Source: Spirochaetaceae bacterium (GTDB lineage: Bacteria > Spirochaetota > Spirochaetia > Treponematales > Breznakiellaceae). Taken from it: a DNA stretch of 10,044 bases. Numbering within the stretch: position 1 is the first letter of the stretch; every line of letters starts with the position of its first letter. The position numbers and the translations under genes are program-made. Where the stretch lies: the NCBI GenBank assembly GCA_031255315.1, contig JAIRSS010000096.1:1-10044 (forward strand), read 5' to 3'. A model generated the notes under the pieces. The model did not search any database and was not told the DNA's origin. It saw only the letters and a program-made list of their open reading frames with translations. Shown here piece by piece: positions 1-7,458 of this stretch.

Positions 1-55
1 TTTGACTTTTACTCTGGACAGCAGTTACAAGTTATTACTGAGTCCAATAAACCCA

Positions 56-277
<222 letters not shown>

Positions 278-308
278 GGTATACTCCTTGCGCCGGACCC
301 CTGTGATT

Positions 309-402
309 GGCCGCGAAAGCGGCCCTGGGCCCGGCTGATAAAACTGTCTCCTGAAAGGAGAATTTTTCTCCCTCGGATAAGCGGCGGGGGAACGGCCCCG
401 CC
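309..402. other. Cluster of stem-loops between the zinc-ribbon and lipoprotein genes
   Basis: Several perfect inverted repeats are packed together. GGCCGC/GCGGCC at 309-324 has a GAAA loop on the plus strand. TCTCCT/AGGAGA lies at 347-361 and GGAGAA/TTCTCC at 357-371. GGCGGGG/CCCCGCC lies at 383-402. The second and third share the segment 357-361, so they cannot form together and give a simple two-state fold. On the minus strand the cluster would be the leader of the lipoprotein gene; on the plus strand it would be a structured RNA ending at the terminator at 406-427. No known riboswitch class was recognised. Strand and function are open. Confidence 0.5.
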
Positions 403-405
403 AAA

Positions 406-427
406 GCCGGAAACTCCGGCGTTTTTT
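406..427 (+). terminator. Intrinsic terminator on the plus strand
   Basis: A perfect six-base stem, GCCGGA/TCCGGC with loop AAC, is followed by G and six T. A second strong stem (383-402) lies just before it. On the minus strand the same hairpin is followed only by TTT, so termination should be stronger for plus-strand transcripts. No plus-strand protein gene precedes it, so it may end a non-coding RNA from the hairpin cluster or block antisense transcription into the zinc-ribbon gene, whose stop codon lies eight bases away. Confidence 0.6.
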
Positions 428-434
428 GAACAAG

Positions 435-728
435 CTATTGCGTGGGGCCGTCGGGAGGCTCCTCTCCGGCCGCGCAGTCCCGGCATATTCCCATGCTGTC
501 CCCGCCGCTGCCCGCCAGGAAGCAGTCGTCGCAGACCCAGCGCCCGCAGCGGGGGCAGCGGTTAAAGTGGAGGATAAGGGCGTCCAGTACCGCGCCCTGC
601 CGGGTCCACCACTTCCGCTTCATGTCCAGTTCCGCCCCGCAGATGGGGCACCGGGCGGTATACGTCCCCGCAGGCGACTCAAGCACGGTCTGAGCCGCGA
701 AATCCTTCCGGTAATCCCTGTGATCCAT
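435..728 (-). CDS. Small eight-cysteine zinc-ribbon protein
   Basis: The protein has 97 residues and no signal peptide or membrane segment, so it is expected in the cytoplasm. Four cysteine pairs are visible in order: CPIC (about 31-34), CPRC (about 62-65), CDDC (about 70-73) and CRDC (about 86-89). This spacing suggests two structural zinc sites, either two zinc ribbons or a cross-braced arrangement. Between the first and second pairs is a basic, tryptophan-containing stretch (MKRKWWTRQG) and a helix-like segment (AVLDALILHF). The ATG at 728 has GGAG four bases upstream and is preferred to the GTG twelve bases before it. The gene runs divergently from the solute-binding protein gene. A role in DNA, RNA or protein contacts is possible, but no family was recognised and no function is claimed. 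Confidence 0.65.
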   Translation of the reverse strand: MDHRDYRKDFAAQTVLESPAGTYTARCPICGAELDMKRKWWTRQGAVLDALILHFNRCPRCGRWVCDDCFLAGSGGDSMGICRDCAAGEEPPDGPTQ

Positions 729-893
729 ATTTCTCCACACCCGGCGGCGCTCCCGCCGTCGCCCTCGCTAAATCAGCGGAAAATAATTAGACCGTCCGCC
801 TGCCCGATCCGGTCTTTTGTGATTGGAAGGCGCGGCCCATATCCAGGAATTTGCTCCCGGGTTTTTCATTTTCAACCGGAATTCGAAGCCTGT

Positions 894-946
894 AATCACC
901 TAAAGGGTGATTTTCAACGGAAAATTGGGGTGATTTTGGGGTGATT
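894..946. promoter_or_regulatory. Heptamer array upstream of the solute-binding protein gene
   Basis: AATCACC at 894-900 and its reverse complement GGTGATT at 906-912 form an inverted pair with a five-base spacer. Two further direct copies of GGTGATT lie at 929-935 and 940-946. The last two are 11 bases apart, about one helical turn, inside a tandem 11-base unit (GGGGTGATTT plus T or A). Inverted and phased direct heptamers are how NarL/LuxR-type regulators bind some of their promoters. A LuxR-type regulator is encoded two genes along, so an autoregulated site is a reasonable inference. The inverted pair alone could also be a small hairpin. Confidence 0.5.
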
Positions 947-998
947 TATGAACAAAAGCAGATTTTTTTTATTAAATTTTGTTAGAATGGGGGGTGAA

Positions 999-2366
999 AT
1001 GATGAATAATAACAAGCGAAAAAAGGCCTGCCGGGCGCTGTGCCTGGCCTTCGCCGTCCTTACGGCGGGCTGCGGCGGGAGGTCCGGTTTCAATTCCGGG
1101 GAACCGGTAACCATAACCATGTGGCACAATTACGGCGGCGTGCTCCAGGAAACCATGGACGAACTGGTTGACGAATTTAACGCCTCCCGGGGCCGGCAGC
1201 AGGGGGTGGTAATCAACGTTACTTCCATCTCCGCTTCCCGGGAGCTGAGCGAGCAGCTTTTGAAGATCGCCGCCGGGGACCCCGGCGTCCCGAAGATGCC
1301 GGATCTGGTGACGGTTTACCCGGTCATGGCCCTGACCCTGTCAAGGGCGGGGCTCATCGCCCCGCTGGACAATCTCTTTACAGAGGAGGAACTTTCAGCC
1401 TATCTGCCCCGGTTCGTGGAAGAAGGCCGCCTTCCCGACGGGAGGCTCTACGTGTTTCCGGTGGCAAAAAGCACCGAGGCGCTTTTTGTGAACAAGACCT
1501 TCTTCGACCGCTTTGCCGCCGCTTCCGGGTGGGACGGAACCCTTGCCACCTTTGAAGGCCTGGTCTCGGCGGCGCTGCGCTACCACCAGTGGACCGACAG
1601 CCAGACCCCGGACATTCCGGGCGACGGCAAGGCCTTCTTTACGGCGGATTCCTGGTTCAACATCGCCATGGTGGGCACGGCCCAGCTCGGCGGCGATTTC
1701 GCCGGAAGCGGCAAATTGGACACGGGCGCTTATATTTATAGAAGAATTTGGGATGTCTGCGTGCCGCCGGCCCTCACGGGGGCTTACGCGGTGGCGGAAA
1801 ACTACTCCAGCAGCCTTGCCATAGCCGGGGAGATAGTCGCATCCACAGGCTCCACGGCGGGCGTGCTGTTCTACGGGGACACGGTAACCTACGCGGACAA
1901 TACCAGCGAGAAGGTGGAATACCTTGTCCTGCCCTACCCGGTATTCGAGGGCGGCGCCAAGGTGGCCCTCCAGCGGGGGTCGGGCATGGTGGTCGCCAAA
2001 TCCACGCCCCAAAAGGAGGCCGCCGCGGCGCTTTTCCTTAAATGGTTTACCGCGCCGGATCAGAACATGCGCTTCGTCGCTTCCACGGGCTATCTGCCCG
2101 TAACCCACGACGCCTTCGGGAAAAAGATGAACGGCGGGATAGAGGCTGCGGGGAACATCGCCATCAGGCGGCTTATGGAGACGGCCTCGCAGATTTACGA
2201 GCAGTACGACTTTATCGTCGCGCCGAATTTGGAAAACCTGGACGGCATAACCCGCGCCTACGAGGCCGCCATCAAGCAGGCCATGCGCGAGGGCCGGGAA
2301 CGGATAGCCGCCGGCGAGGACGCCGCGAAAGCAAGCGCGGAACTTTTCGAGGCGTTTGTCCGTTAA
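999..2366 (+). CDS. Family 1 extracellular solute-binding lipoprotein (sugar ABC transporter type)
   Basis: The 455-residue product is a ligand-binding lipoprotein of the SBP_bac_1 type, which usually captures sugars or oligosaccharides for an ABC importer. The signal peptide covers residues 1-24 (basic MNNNKRKK, then hydrophobic), with lipobox TAGC and Cys25 as the lipidated residue. Family features include the opening strand VTITMWHNYGG, then a helix ending in DELVDEFN, MPDLVTVYP, LYVFPVAKSTEALFVNK, WFNIAMVG, GSGMVVAKST, and near the C terminus FLKWFTAPDQNMRFV followed by STGYLPVT. The start is one of two adjacent ATGs (999 or 1002) behind GGGGTGA. An in-frame ATG at 948 is less likely because it abuts the heptamer array and would add residues before the signal peptide. 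No permease or ATPase gene follows; the next gene is a membrane LuxR-type regulator after 22 bases. It may serve sensing rather than, or as well as, transport. The substrate cannot be told from sequence. Confidence 0.88.
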   Translation: MMNNNKRKKACRALCLAFAVLTAGCGGRSGFNSGEPVTITMWHNYGGVLQETMDELVDEFNASRGRQQGVVINVTSISASRELSEQLLKIAAGDPGVPKMPDLVTVYPVMALTLSRAGLIAPLDNLFTEEELSAYLPRFVEEGRLPDGRLYVFPVAKSTEALFVNKTFFDRFAAASGWDGTLATFEGLVSAALRYHQWTDSQTPDIPGDGKAFFTADSWFNIAMVGTAQLGGDFAGSGKLDTGAYIYRRIWDVCVPPALTGAYAVAENYSSSLAIAGEIVASTGSTAGVLFYGDTVTYADNTSEKVEYLVLPYPVFEGGAKVALQRGSGMVVAKSTPQKEAAAALFLKWFTAPDQNMRFVASTGYLPVTHDAFGKKMNGGIEAAGNIAIRRLMETASQIYEQYDFIVAPNLENLDGITRAYEAAIKQAMREGRERIAAGEDAAKASAELFEAFVR

Positions 2367-2388
2367 GGGCGGGGTCAGGTAAGACGGC

Positions 2389-4029
2389 ATGGCGTTTCGG
2401 GATATTTTCAACCCGGTGCGGCGGATTTTCCCGCCGGAAAAATCCGGGGTTTTTAAAAATAACGGCCTTTCCCTTTCCCGGCGTCTTTTTACCCTTCTCG
2501 CGGTTTTTGCCGCCGCCATCATCCTGCTTTCGGCCCTCACGCTTTTTTCCACAGGCGCGTTCTCCCTGGGCCTTACGGAAAACAGGGTTTTCCTTGAGAA
2601 CGAGCTTGCCCATGTCGCCAACGGCCTCGAAGCCGGGTACTCCGTCCTTTCCGCAGAAGGCGTTTCCCTGTCCAAAAGGCTCGCGGATCAGATTGAGTGG
2701 AAACTCGATTCCCTGGGAGCTTCGCCGGAGGATCTCAGGAAGACGCCGGCCCTGATCGAGCCGGTCCTCCGCGCCCTTATGGACACCCTCATTATCGCCC
2801 TGGAAAAGAACGTAGCCAGCGGGGTATACGTCGCCCTGAACGCCACGGTGAACCCGGCGGCGCCGGGCGCGGAAAATTCCCGCGCGGGCATCGCGATCCA
2901 GAATTCGGAGCCCAACGTCCTGAACCGTTCGGCATCTTCCCTGCATTATCTCAAGGGGCCGCGTTCCCTTGTCCGGGAATGGGGCCTGTATATGCGGCCC
3001 CAATGGACTATGGAGTTCACCGTAAGCCCCGGCGACTTTTGGTACGAGACGATGAAGTTCGCCCGGGTGGACATGGACATTTCCCGGCTCTACTACTGGA
3101 TGCCCGCTGCGGTTCTCGAAGGCGACTACCGGGCAGTGATACGCCTCTGCGTCCCCCTGCGGGCCTCGGACGGCACGGTGCTCGGGGTCTGCGGCTTCGA
3201 TATCAGCGATATGCTGTTCAAGCTGCAAAACGTCCCGGACAACTCCGTCCACCAGCGGGTTTTTTCGGTATTCGGCCCGGTAAACGGCAATCTTTTCGAC
3301 GCTTCCCGGTCCCTGATTGCCGCCAGCCAGGGGACCCGCTTCAAGCTATCCACCGTCCTTTCGATAGAGGAAAACAAGGGCGCGCTTCCCCTCTTTACCG
3401 ATTCGGGCGAGCGCTATGTCGGCCTGTGGCGGCCTGTCAAACTGTACCCCAACGACGCCGTCCACAACCGCCAGCAATGGGCCGCGGCGGTCATGCTGCC
3501 CCAGAGCGATCACGACGCCTATGTGATGCTAAAGAACCGGAGCATCCTGGCGCTGCTTTTGGTCCTTCTGGTTCTCAGCATCGCCCTGGCCATACCCCTC
3601 AGCCGGAGGTACTTCACCCCGGTGTACCGCGCCATTGACCGCGTAAAAGAAAAGGGCCTTTTGGATTACGAAAAGACCCATATCCGGGAAATAGACGACC
3701 TTTTCGCCTTCCTTGCCGAGCGTGACGAGCGGGCCGTCCAAAGCGGCGCGGGCGGGGAAGCGGGCGAACAGAACGCCCAGGCCGCCGCGACGCTTACGGC
3801 GCATTTCAACGTCTTCCTGAAAAACCTCGCAACCCTTTCAAAGGCCGAACGTTCCGTGTTCAACCTGTACGCCCAGGGCCATTCCGCCAAGGAAATCGCC
3901 TACGCCCTGTACCTGTCCATGAATACCATCAAAACCCACAACAAGCGCATCTACGCAAAGCTGGGCGTAAGCTCCCGCAAGGAAATGATGGTGTACGTTG
4001 ATATGATGAACGGCGCGGAACCCCGGTAA
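2389..4029 (+). CDS. Membrane-anchored sensor with C-terminal LuxR-type DNA-binding domain
   Basis: The 546-residue protein has a short cytoplasmic N terminus, a first membrane helix at about 33-55, a large extracytoplasmic region at about 56-383, a second membrane helix at about 385-402, a charged linker, and a GerE/LuxR helix-turn-helix at about 480-540. The last carries the family pattern LSKAERSVFNLYAQGHSAKEIA, then MNTIKTHNKRIYAKLGVSSRKEM. The extracytoplasmic part is the size of a double Cache sensor domain and contains a stretch with WTMEFTVSPGDFWYETMKFA and VLGVCGFDISDM, which resemble Cache domains; that assignment is inferred. There is no histidine kinase or receiver domain, so it would act as a one-component regulator that turns an outside signal directly into DNA binding while tied to the membrane. 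It lies 22 bases after the solute-binding protein gene, probably in one operon. The ribosome binding site is weak (AGGT about ten bases upstream), consistent with coupled translation. Confidence 0.8.
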   Translation: MAFRDIFNPVRRIFPPEKSGVFKNNGLSLSRRLFTLLAVFAAAIILLSALTLFSTGAFSLGLTENRVFLENELAHVANGLEAGYSVLSAEGVSLSKRLADQIEWKLDSLGASPEDLRKTPALIEPVLRALMDTLIIALEKNVASGVYVALNATVNPAAPGAENSRAGIAIQNSEPNVLNRSASSLHYLKGPRSLVREWGLYMRPQWTMEFTVSPGDFWYETMKFARVDMDISRLYYWMPAAVLEGDYRAVIRLCVPLRASDGTVLGVCGFDISDMLFKLQNVPDNSVHQRVFSVFGPVNGNLFDASRSLIAASQGTRFKLSTVLSIEENKGALPLFTDSGERYVGLWRPVKLYPNDAVHNRQQWAAAVMLPQSDHDAYVMLKNRSILALLLVLLVLSIALAIPLSRRYFTPVYRAIDRVKEKGLLDYEKTHIREIDDLFAFLAERDERAVQSGAGGEAGEQNAQAAATLTAHFNVFLKNLATLSKAERSVFNLYAQGHSAKEIAYALYLSMNTIKTHNKRIYAKLGVSSRKEMMVYVDMMNGAEPR

Positions 4030-4035
4030 GGCGGT

Positions 4036-4056
4036 TCCCGGGCGGCTCTGCCGGGA
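4036..4056. terminator. Possible shared terminator hairpin between convergent genes
   Basis: TCCCGG at 4036-4041 pairs with CCGGGA at 4051-4056 around a nine-base loop. It fills the 30-base gap between the convergent ends of the LuxR-type gene and the ATPase/nuclease gene. There is no T tract on either side, so it is a weak intrinsic terminator at best. Confidence 0.35.
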
Positions 4057-4059
4057 TTA

Positions 4060-5637
4060 TCAGCCTTCCAGCCACCGCCCGATGGTGCGCTTCTCCCGGT
4101 CGAACTCCACGCCTACTTTTACCAGCGTCTTCCCCTCCGCGCTATACGGCAGCAGATACCCCTTGCTGTCTATCTGTTCCAGCGCTTCCTCCGCCGTGCC
4201 GCTTCCCGAAAGCTTGAACTCGAACACGTAAACCGTGTCCTTCCGTATTACCACCATGTCGCTGCGGCCCGCTGCGGAAGCCACCTCGGACTGCGCGAAC
4301 TCCCCCATCAGGCTAAAAACCAGGTACAGCAGCGTCTGGTAGTGGTACTCGCTTTGCTCTGTCAGCGGGTACGGTATGCCGGAGAACAGGGCGCGGAACC
4401 GGTTCATAAGCGATTCGGTGTTACGGGCGTCCAGGTCTTCTATAAAGTTCCCGATGTATAGGCCGCTTCTGCCGCTGCTTGCCCAGGGGCTGTAAATTTT
4501 GAACAGCTCATTCAGGAAACCGTATTCCACTTCGCCGTTGGGAAAGCCCAAGGTGTATTCCTGCATCTCGTTGTCATAACTCTTTATGGTAAGGTAACCG
4601 CTCTGGTAAAGAAGGGAGACGATGTCGCGGTTGTCGAAACGGTAGTCCATCACCGCGTTGGCGGAAATGCGGACGCTGCCTTTGAGGGAGGGCAAATCGT
4701 AGTTCATCTCCGACAGCGCCTTGACCAGGAAAGTGGGGGTCCCGGTCTCAAACCAGTAGTGCCGCAACTGCCTGTTGTACAGGGCGTTAAGCAGGCTGAA
4801 GGGGTTATAAACCCTGCTGCCGTTATGGGCAAAAAGGTAGCCATTGTAGCGCTTCCGCATTTCGGCGAGGGCCTCCGCGTAGCCGAGGCCGTTTTCCCAG
4901 GCCAGGGCGCTGATATCGCCTTCAAAACAGCCCTCAAGCTCCTCCTGGGTTATGCCGCAGAGATCCGAATAATTCCTGTTCATGCTGATGTCGGCAAGCT
5001 GGTTCAGCTCGCTGAAAATACTCACCTTGGAGAATTTGGTAATGCCCGTGATCAGGTAAAACCTGAGCCACTGGTCGGCGGATTTTAACACGCCGTAAAA
5101 GGCACGCAGGGTGTCCCGGACTTCGGCGCGGCGCTCCTCTGTTTCTGTTTCCAGTAGCGGCTTGTCGTATTCGTCGATAAGGACGACCGCTTTCCGCCCG
5201 GCTTTCCCGGCGGCCCGCCGTATAAGCCCCCAAAAACGCGCGGGATAATCCGCCTCGTCCGCGTTTTTCCCCCATTCCTCTTCCAGCCGCGCCAAATTGG
5301 CGTTCAGGGCGGATTCCAGCCCGCCGGGCCGGCGGTAATCCCCCACGTTAAAATCGAGGTGCAAAACCGGGTATTTTCCCCATTCCTTTTCAAGCCCCGC
5401 GATGGCAAGGCCCGGCTGCCCGGCAATTTCCGAAAAAAACTCCTTCCTCCCCTCGAAATACGCCTTAAGGGTGGACAGGAGGAGGCTCTTGCCGAAACGC
5501 CGGGGCCGGCTGAGGAAAAACGGGTTCGCTTCCTGGGCCAGCCGGTAGACATGCGCAGTTTTGTCCGCATATACATAGCCGCCTTCCCGAAGCTTGGCAA
5601 AGTCCTGTATTCCGATGGGGTATTTCCTCATTCCCAT
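4060..5637 (-). CDS. DUF1703-type AAA-ATPase with C-terminal PD-(D/E)XK nuclease domain
   Basis: The 525-residue protein is a full-length member of the AAA-ATPase-like plus PD-(D/E)XK family, which is widespread and often multicopy in spirochaetes and Bacteroidetes. The N terminus has the family opening (YPIGIQDFAKLREGGYVYADKT). A Walker A-like segment SRPRRFGKSLLLST lies at 43-56 with Lys50. The Walker B motif VVLIDEYDKP lies at 151-160. The conserved block LITGITKFSKVSIFSELN follows at about 195-213. The C-terminal nuclease core shows GRSDMVV with Asp460, then VYVFEFKL with Glu473 and Lys475, then ALEQIDSKGY. All catalytic residues appear present. The biological role of the family is not settled; mobile-element, defence and toxin-like roles have been suggested. 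A second ATG two codons in (5631) is an equally good start. The gene begins 28 bases after the J-protein gene on the same strand. A TATACT at 5645-5650, seven bases before the ATG, hints at its own near-leaderless promoter, though without a good -35. Confidence 0.9.
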   Translation of the reverse strand: MGMRKYPIGIQDFAKLREGGYVYADKTAHVYRLAQEANPFFLSRPRRFGKSLLLSTLKAYFEGRKEFFSEIAGQPGLAIAGLEKEWGKYPVLHLDFNVGDYRRPGGLESALNANLARLEEEWGKNADEADYPARFWGLIRRAAGKAGRKAVVLIDEYDKPLLETETEERRAEVRDTLRAFYGVLKSADQWLRFYLITGITKFSKVSIFSELNQLADISMNRNYSDLCGITQEELEGCFEGDISALAWENGLGYAEALAEMRKRYNGYLFAHNGSRVYNPFSLLNALYNRQLRHYWFETGTPTFLVKALSEMNYDLPSLKGSVRISANAVMDYRFDNRDIVSLLYQSGYLTIKSYDNEMQEYTLGFPNGEVEYGFLNELFKIYSPWASSGRSGLYIGNFIEDLDARNTESLMNRFRALFSGIPYPLTEQSEYHYQTLLYLVFSLMGEFAQSEVASAAGRSDMVVIRKDTVYVFEFKLSGSGTAEEALEQIDSKGYLLPYSAEGKTLVKVGVEFDREKRTIGRWLEG

Positions 5638-5665
5638 ATTCCCAAGTATAGCGTCCCGGGCGGCT

Positions 5666-7027
5666 TCACGCGCCGCAGCAGCGTTTGTATTTTTTGCCGC
5701 TGCCGCAGGGGCAGGGGTCGTTACGGCCTACCTTGGGCTGGGTGCGGCGGACGGTCTCGGGCGGCGCTTCCTCCGGTTCGTCATCATCGTAGTCGATACC
5801 GGCCCGGCGCTTCAATTTTTTGTACTTTTTTTCACGTTGATACAGCATCTTATCCACATCACGGGTACGCAACGCCTGATTAAAAAAAGAAGCGTGAAGG
5901 TTGTAGAGTTCGGGAAACTCTTCTCTTAAACGCCGTATTTGGGGGAAGTAGACATTTTCCCTATGGAGAAGATTGTGCTCTATGGCTATCACCTCGAGCT
6001 CGTCTTCATCATCCTCAAAATCGGCGTTTAATATTCTGAAAAGATCGCGGAAGATTTCGGAGTATTTTTTGTCCACCAGGCTTTCGATCTGCGCGTTCAG
6101 CCTTATGGTTTCGAGTTTCTTCCGGATTATTTTATTGTTCGCCTCCGGAAGCATATCCGCCATCTCTTTGAGCTCGGCATAAACGCCAAAGAGACCTTCT
6201 TCGGGAACAGCCCCAAGGATTTCTTTCAGGGATATGAAGCCTTCCTCCTGTCCATCCCTGCCGCCCTCGCGGATCAGACGGATTATCTCCTTTAGATAGC
6301 CTCTGGCTCTTTCGATTTCTTTAATGCCGCAGGTAATAAACCCATAAGTATAAAAGTAGATTTTTTCCCATTCGTCCGCTTTAAGCCCTTTGGCAGCCTC
6401 AATGGTCTCAAGAGAAACAGCTTTGAGTTCGTCCCACCCGCGAGAACCATGCTCCGTGGCCGCAATGGAACAGGAAAGAAGCAAAGCAAAACTGTCTATA
6501 GAAGAAGGATCAAGGGCGATGGCGCGCCGTGTTTCGGCAAGGGCCTTCTTGTGCCAGCCGCGTTCAATATAGCATTTGCCCAGTCTCCTGGCATAATGGG
6601 GATTCTTGGGATGCTTGCGGCAGAGGTCTTCCCAAACTTCGACCGCCTTGCCGGGTTTATCGTCTTTATAGAAAGATTCGGCGCAGGCTTCCCTGACATT
6701 GTCCAGTTCGGGGTGGCTTTTCAGAATTAGCTGGTACAGCTCCGCCGCCTTGTCGTGCCTGCCAAAGCGGTCGAAGCGCTGGGCTTCGTAGAACAGAGGG
6801 GCAACGGAAGAAGGCAGCTCGCCCACGGCATCGTATTCGGCGCGCTTTTCTTTGTCCATGAGGGTTTCGTAGGCGGCGCGGATTTCCTTGAATTCCTCCG
6901 GGAAGCGGTCGGGCTGGTACTTGCGGACCAGGCCGAAGTATGCCCGCTTTATCTCCTCGCCGCCGGCGGTTTCCGGGACCCCCAGGGTTTCGTAATAGCT
7001 TTTTTTTACTTTATTAAAGAGGAACAC
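5666..7027 (-). CDS. J-domain protein with TPR repeats and SEC-C zinc motif; QPD instead of HPD
   Basis: The 453-residue protein starts at a GTG with GGAG six bases upstream. A longer reading from 7168 would add 47 residues overlapping the previous gene and has no family support. Residues 10-67 form a J domain ([20 protein letters not shown], then [14 protein letters not shown]), but the loop between helices II and III is short and its hallmark HPD is QPD at 38-40 (codon CAG). HPD histidine is needed in studied J proteins to trigger Hsp70 ATP hydrolysis. TPR-like repeats follow from about 75, for example [14 protein letters not shown] and [16 protein letters not shown]. The C terminus has a SEC-C metal-binding motif, [16 protein letters not shown], with Cys439, Cys441, Cys450 and Cys451. 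It is the last gene of the chaperone operon and overlaps the TPR gene by 22 bases. It probably delivers clients or acts as scaffold for the Hsp70 encoded two genes upstream. Confidence 0.85.
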   Translation of the reverse strand: MFLFNKVKKSYYETLGVPETAGGEEIKRAYFGLVRKYQPDRFPEEFKEIRAAYETLMDKEKRAEYDAVGELPSSVAPLFYEAQRFDRFGRHDKAAELYQLILKSHPELDNVREACAESFYKDDKPGKAVEVWEDLCRKHPKNPHYARRLGKCYIERGWHKKALAETRRAIALDPSSIDSFALLLSCSIAATEHGSRGWDELKAVSLETIEAAKGLKADEWEKIYFYTYGFITCGIKEIERARGYLKEIIRLIREGGRDGQEEGFISLKEILGAVPEEGLFGVYAELKEMADMLPEANNKIIRKKLETIRLNAQIESLVDKKYSEIFRDLFRILNADFEDDEDELEVIAIEHNLLHRENVYFPQIRRLREEFPELYNLHASFFNQALRTRDVDKMLYQREKKYKKLKRRAGIDYDDDEPEEAPPETVRRTQPKVGRNDPCPCGSGKKYKRCCGA

Positions 7028-7458
7028 AAGAAGCTCCAAAAAGAATTCTGCCGCCGGCCAAGGCAGGCCAGGGCTTCCGGGGCAAGGGCGTTCCCCCGGT
7101 CTTTTGCCAAGGCCCTGGCAAAACAATCCGCCCCAAGGTCGTACCGTTTTGCCAGCGTCCAAAGACAACCCTGTATATTAAGAAGCCGCACAGTTTGGCG
7201 AGAAACGTTCCCGGCCGCCACAGCCGCCGCTTTCCACTTCTTTTGCCCCGCAAGGAGGCTTACGTGTTCGAGGGCCGGTTCGTCATCATCATCGCCAAGC
7301 TCATACCGGCAGATCTCCCCAAGGCGCGCCGCGTCGCCGTATCCGGGGTTCAGGATACACGCAAACTCCGCGTACCGGAGGGCGGCGCTTAAATCGCGCC
7401 GCGCCGCCGCACCAAGTCCCAGCCGGTAATAGCGCCGGGCCGTGTCTTCCGGACTCAT
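7006..7458 (-). CDS. Small TPR-like helical repeat protein
   Basis: The 150-residue protein lacks a signal peptide or membrane segment. Its start shares an ATGA with the Hsp70 stop codon, which indicates translational coupling; no strong ribosome binding site is visible. Residues about 5-40 ([20 protein letters not shown], then [20 protein letters not shown]) read like one TPR unit. Residues about 62-118 contain helical pairs resembling further units ([44 protein letters not shown]). An acidic stretch GDDDDEPA joins them. It may supply a peptide- or partner-binding surface for the Hsp70 or for the J protein that follows, whose own TPR region resembles it. Its coding sequence contains the ribosome binding site of the J-protein gene. 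The TPR reading rests on pattern only; no exact family was recognised. Confidence 0.65.
   Translation of the reverse strand: MSPEDTARRYYRLGLGAAARRDLSAALRYAEFACILNPGYGDAARLGEICRYELGDDDDEPALEHVSLLAGQKKWKAAAVAAGNVSRQTVRLLNIQGCLWTLAKRYDLGADCFARALAKDRGNALAPEALACLGRRQNSFWSFLCSSLIK

Noticed and set aside
948..998. Earlier ATG for the solute-binding protein
   Set aside because: It would put 17 residues before the basic start of the signal peptide and begins right at the last heptamer copy. The ATG pair at 999/1002 has a good GGGGTGA site. It cannot be fully excluded.
1395..2675. Long minus-strand open frame opposite the solute-binding protein gene
   Set aside because: It is a product of GC-rich codon use on the other strand. 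Its translation has no recognisable domain, while the plus-strand frame is a clear family member.
2272..3252. Long minus-strand open frame opposite the LuxR-type gene
   Set aside because: It overlaps two supported plus-strand genes and shows no motifs; it is read as an antisense shadow.
7028..7168. N-terminal extension of the J protein to an ATG at 7168
   Set aside because: The extra 47 residues lie before a J domain that normally starts near the N terminus and fully overlap the TPR gene. The GTG at 7027 has a well-spaced GGAG.
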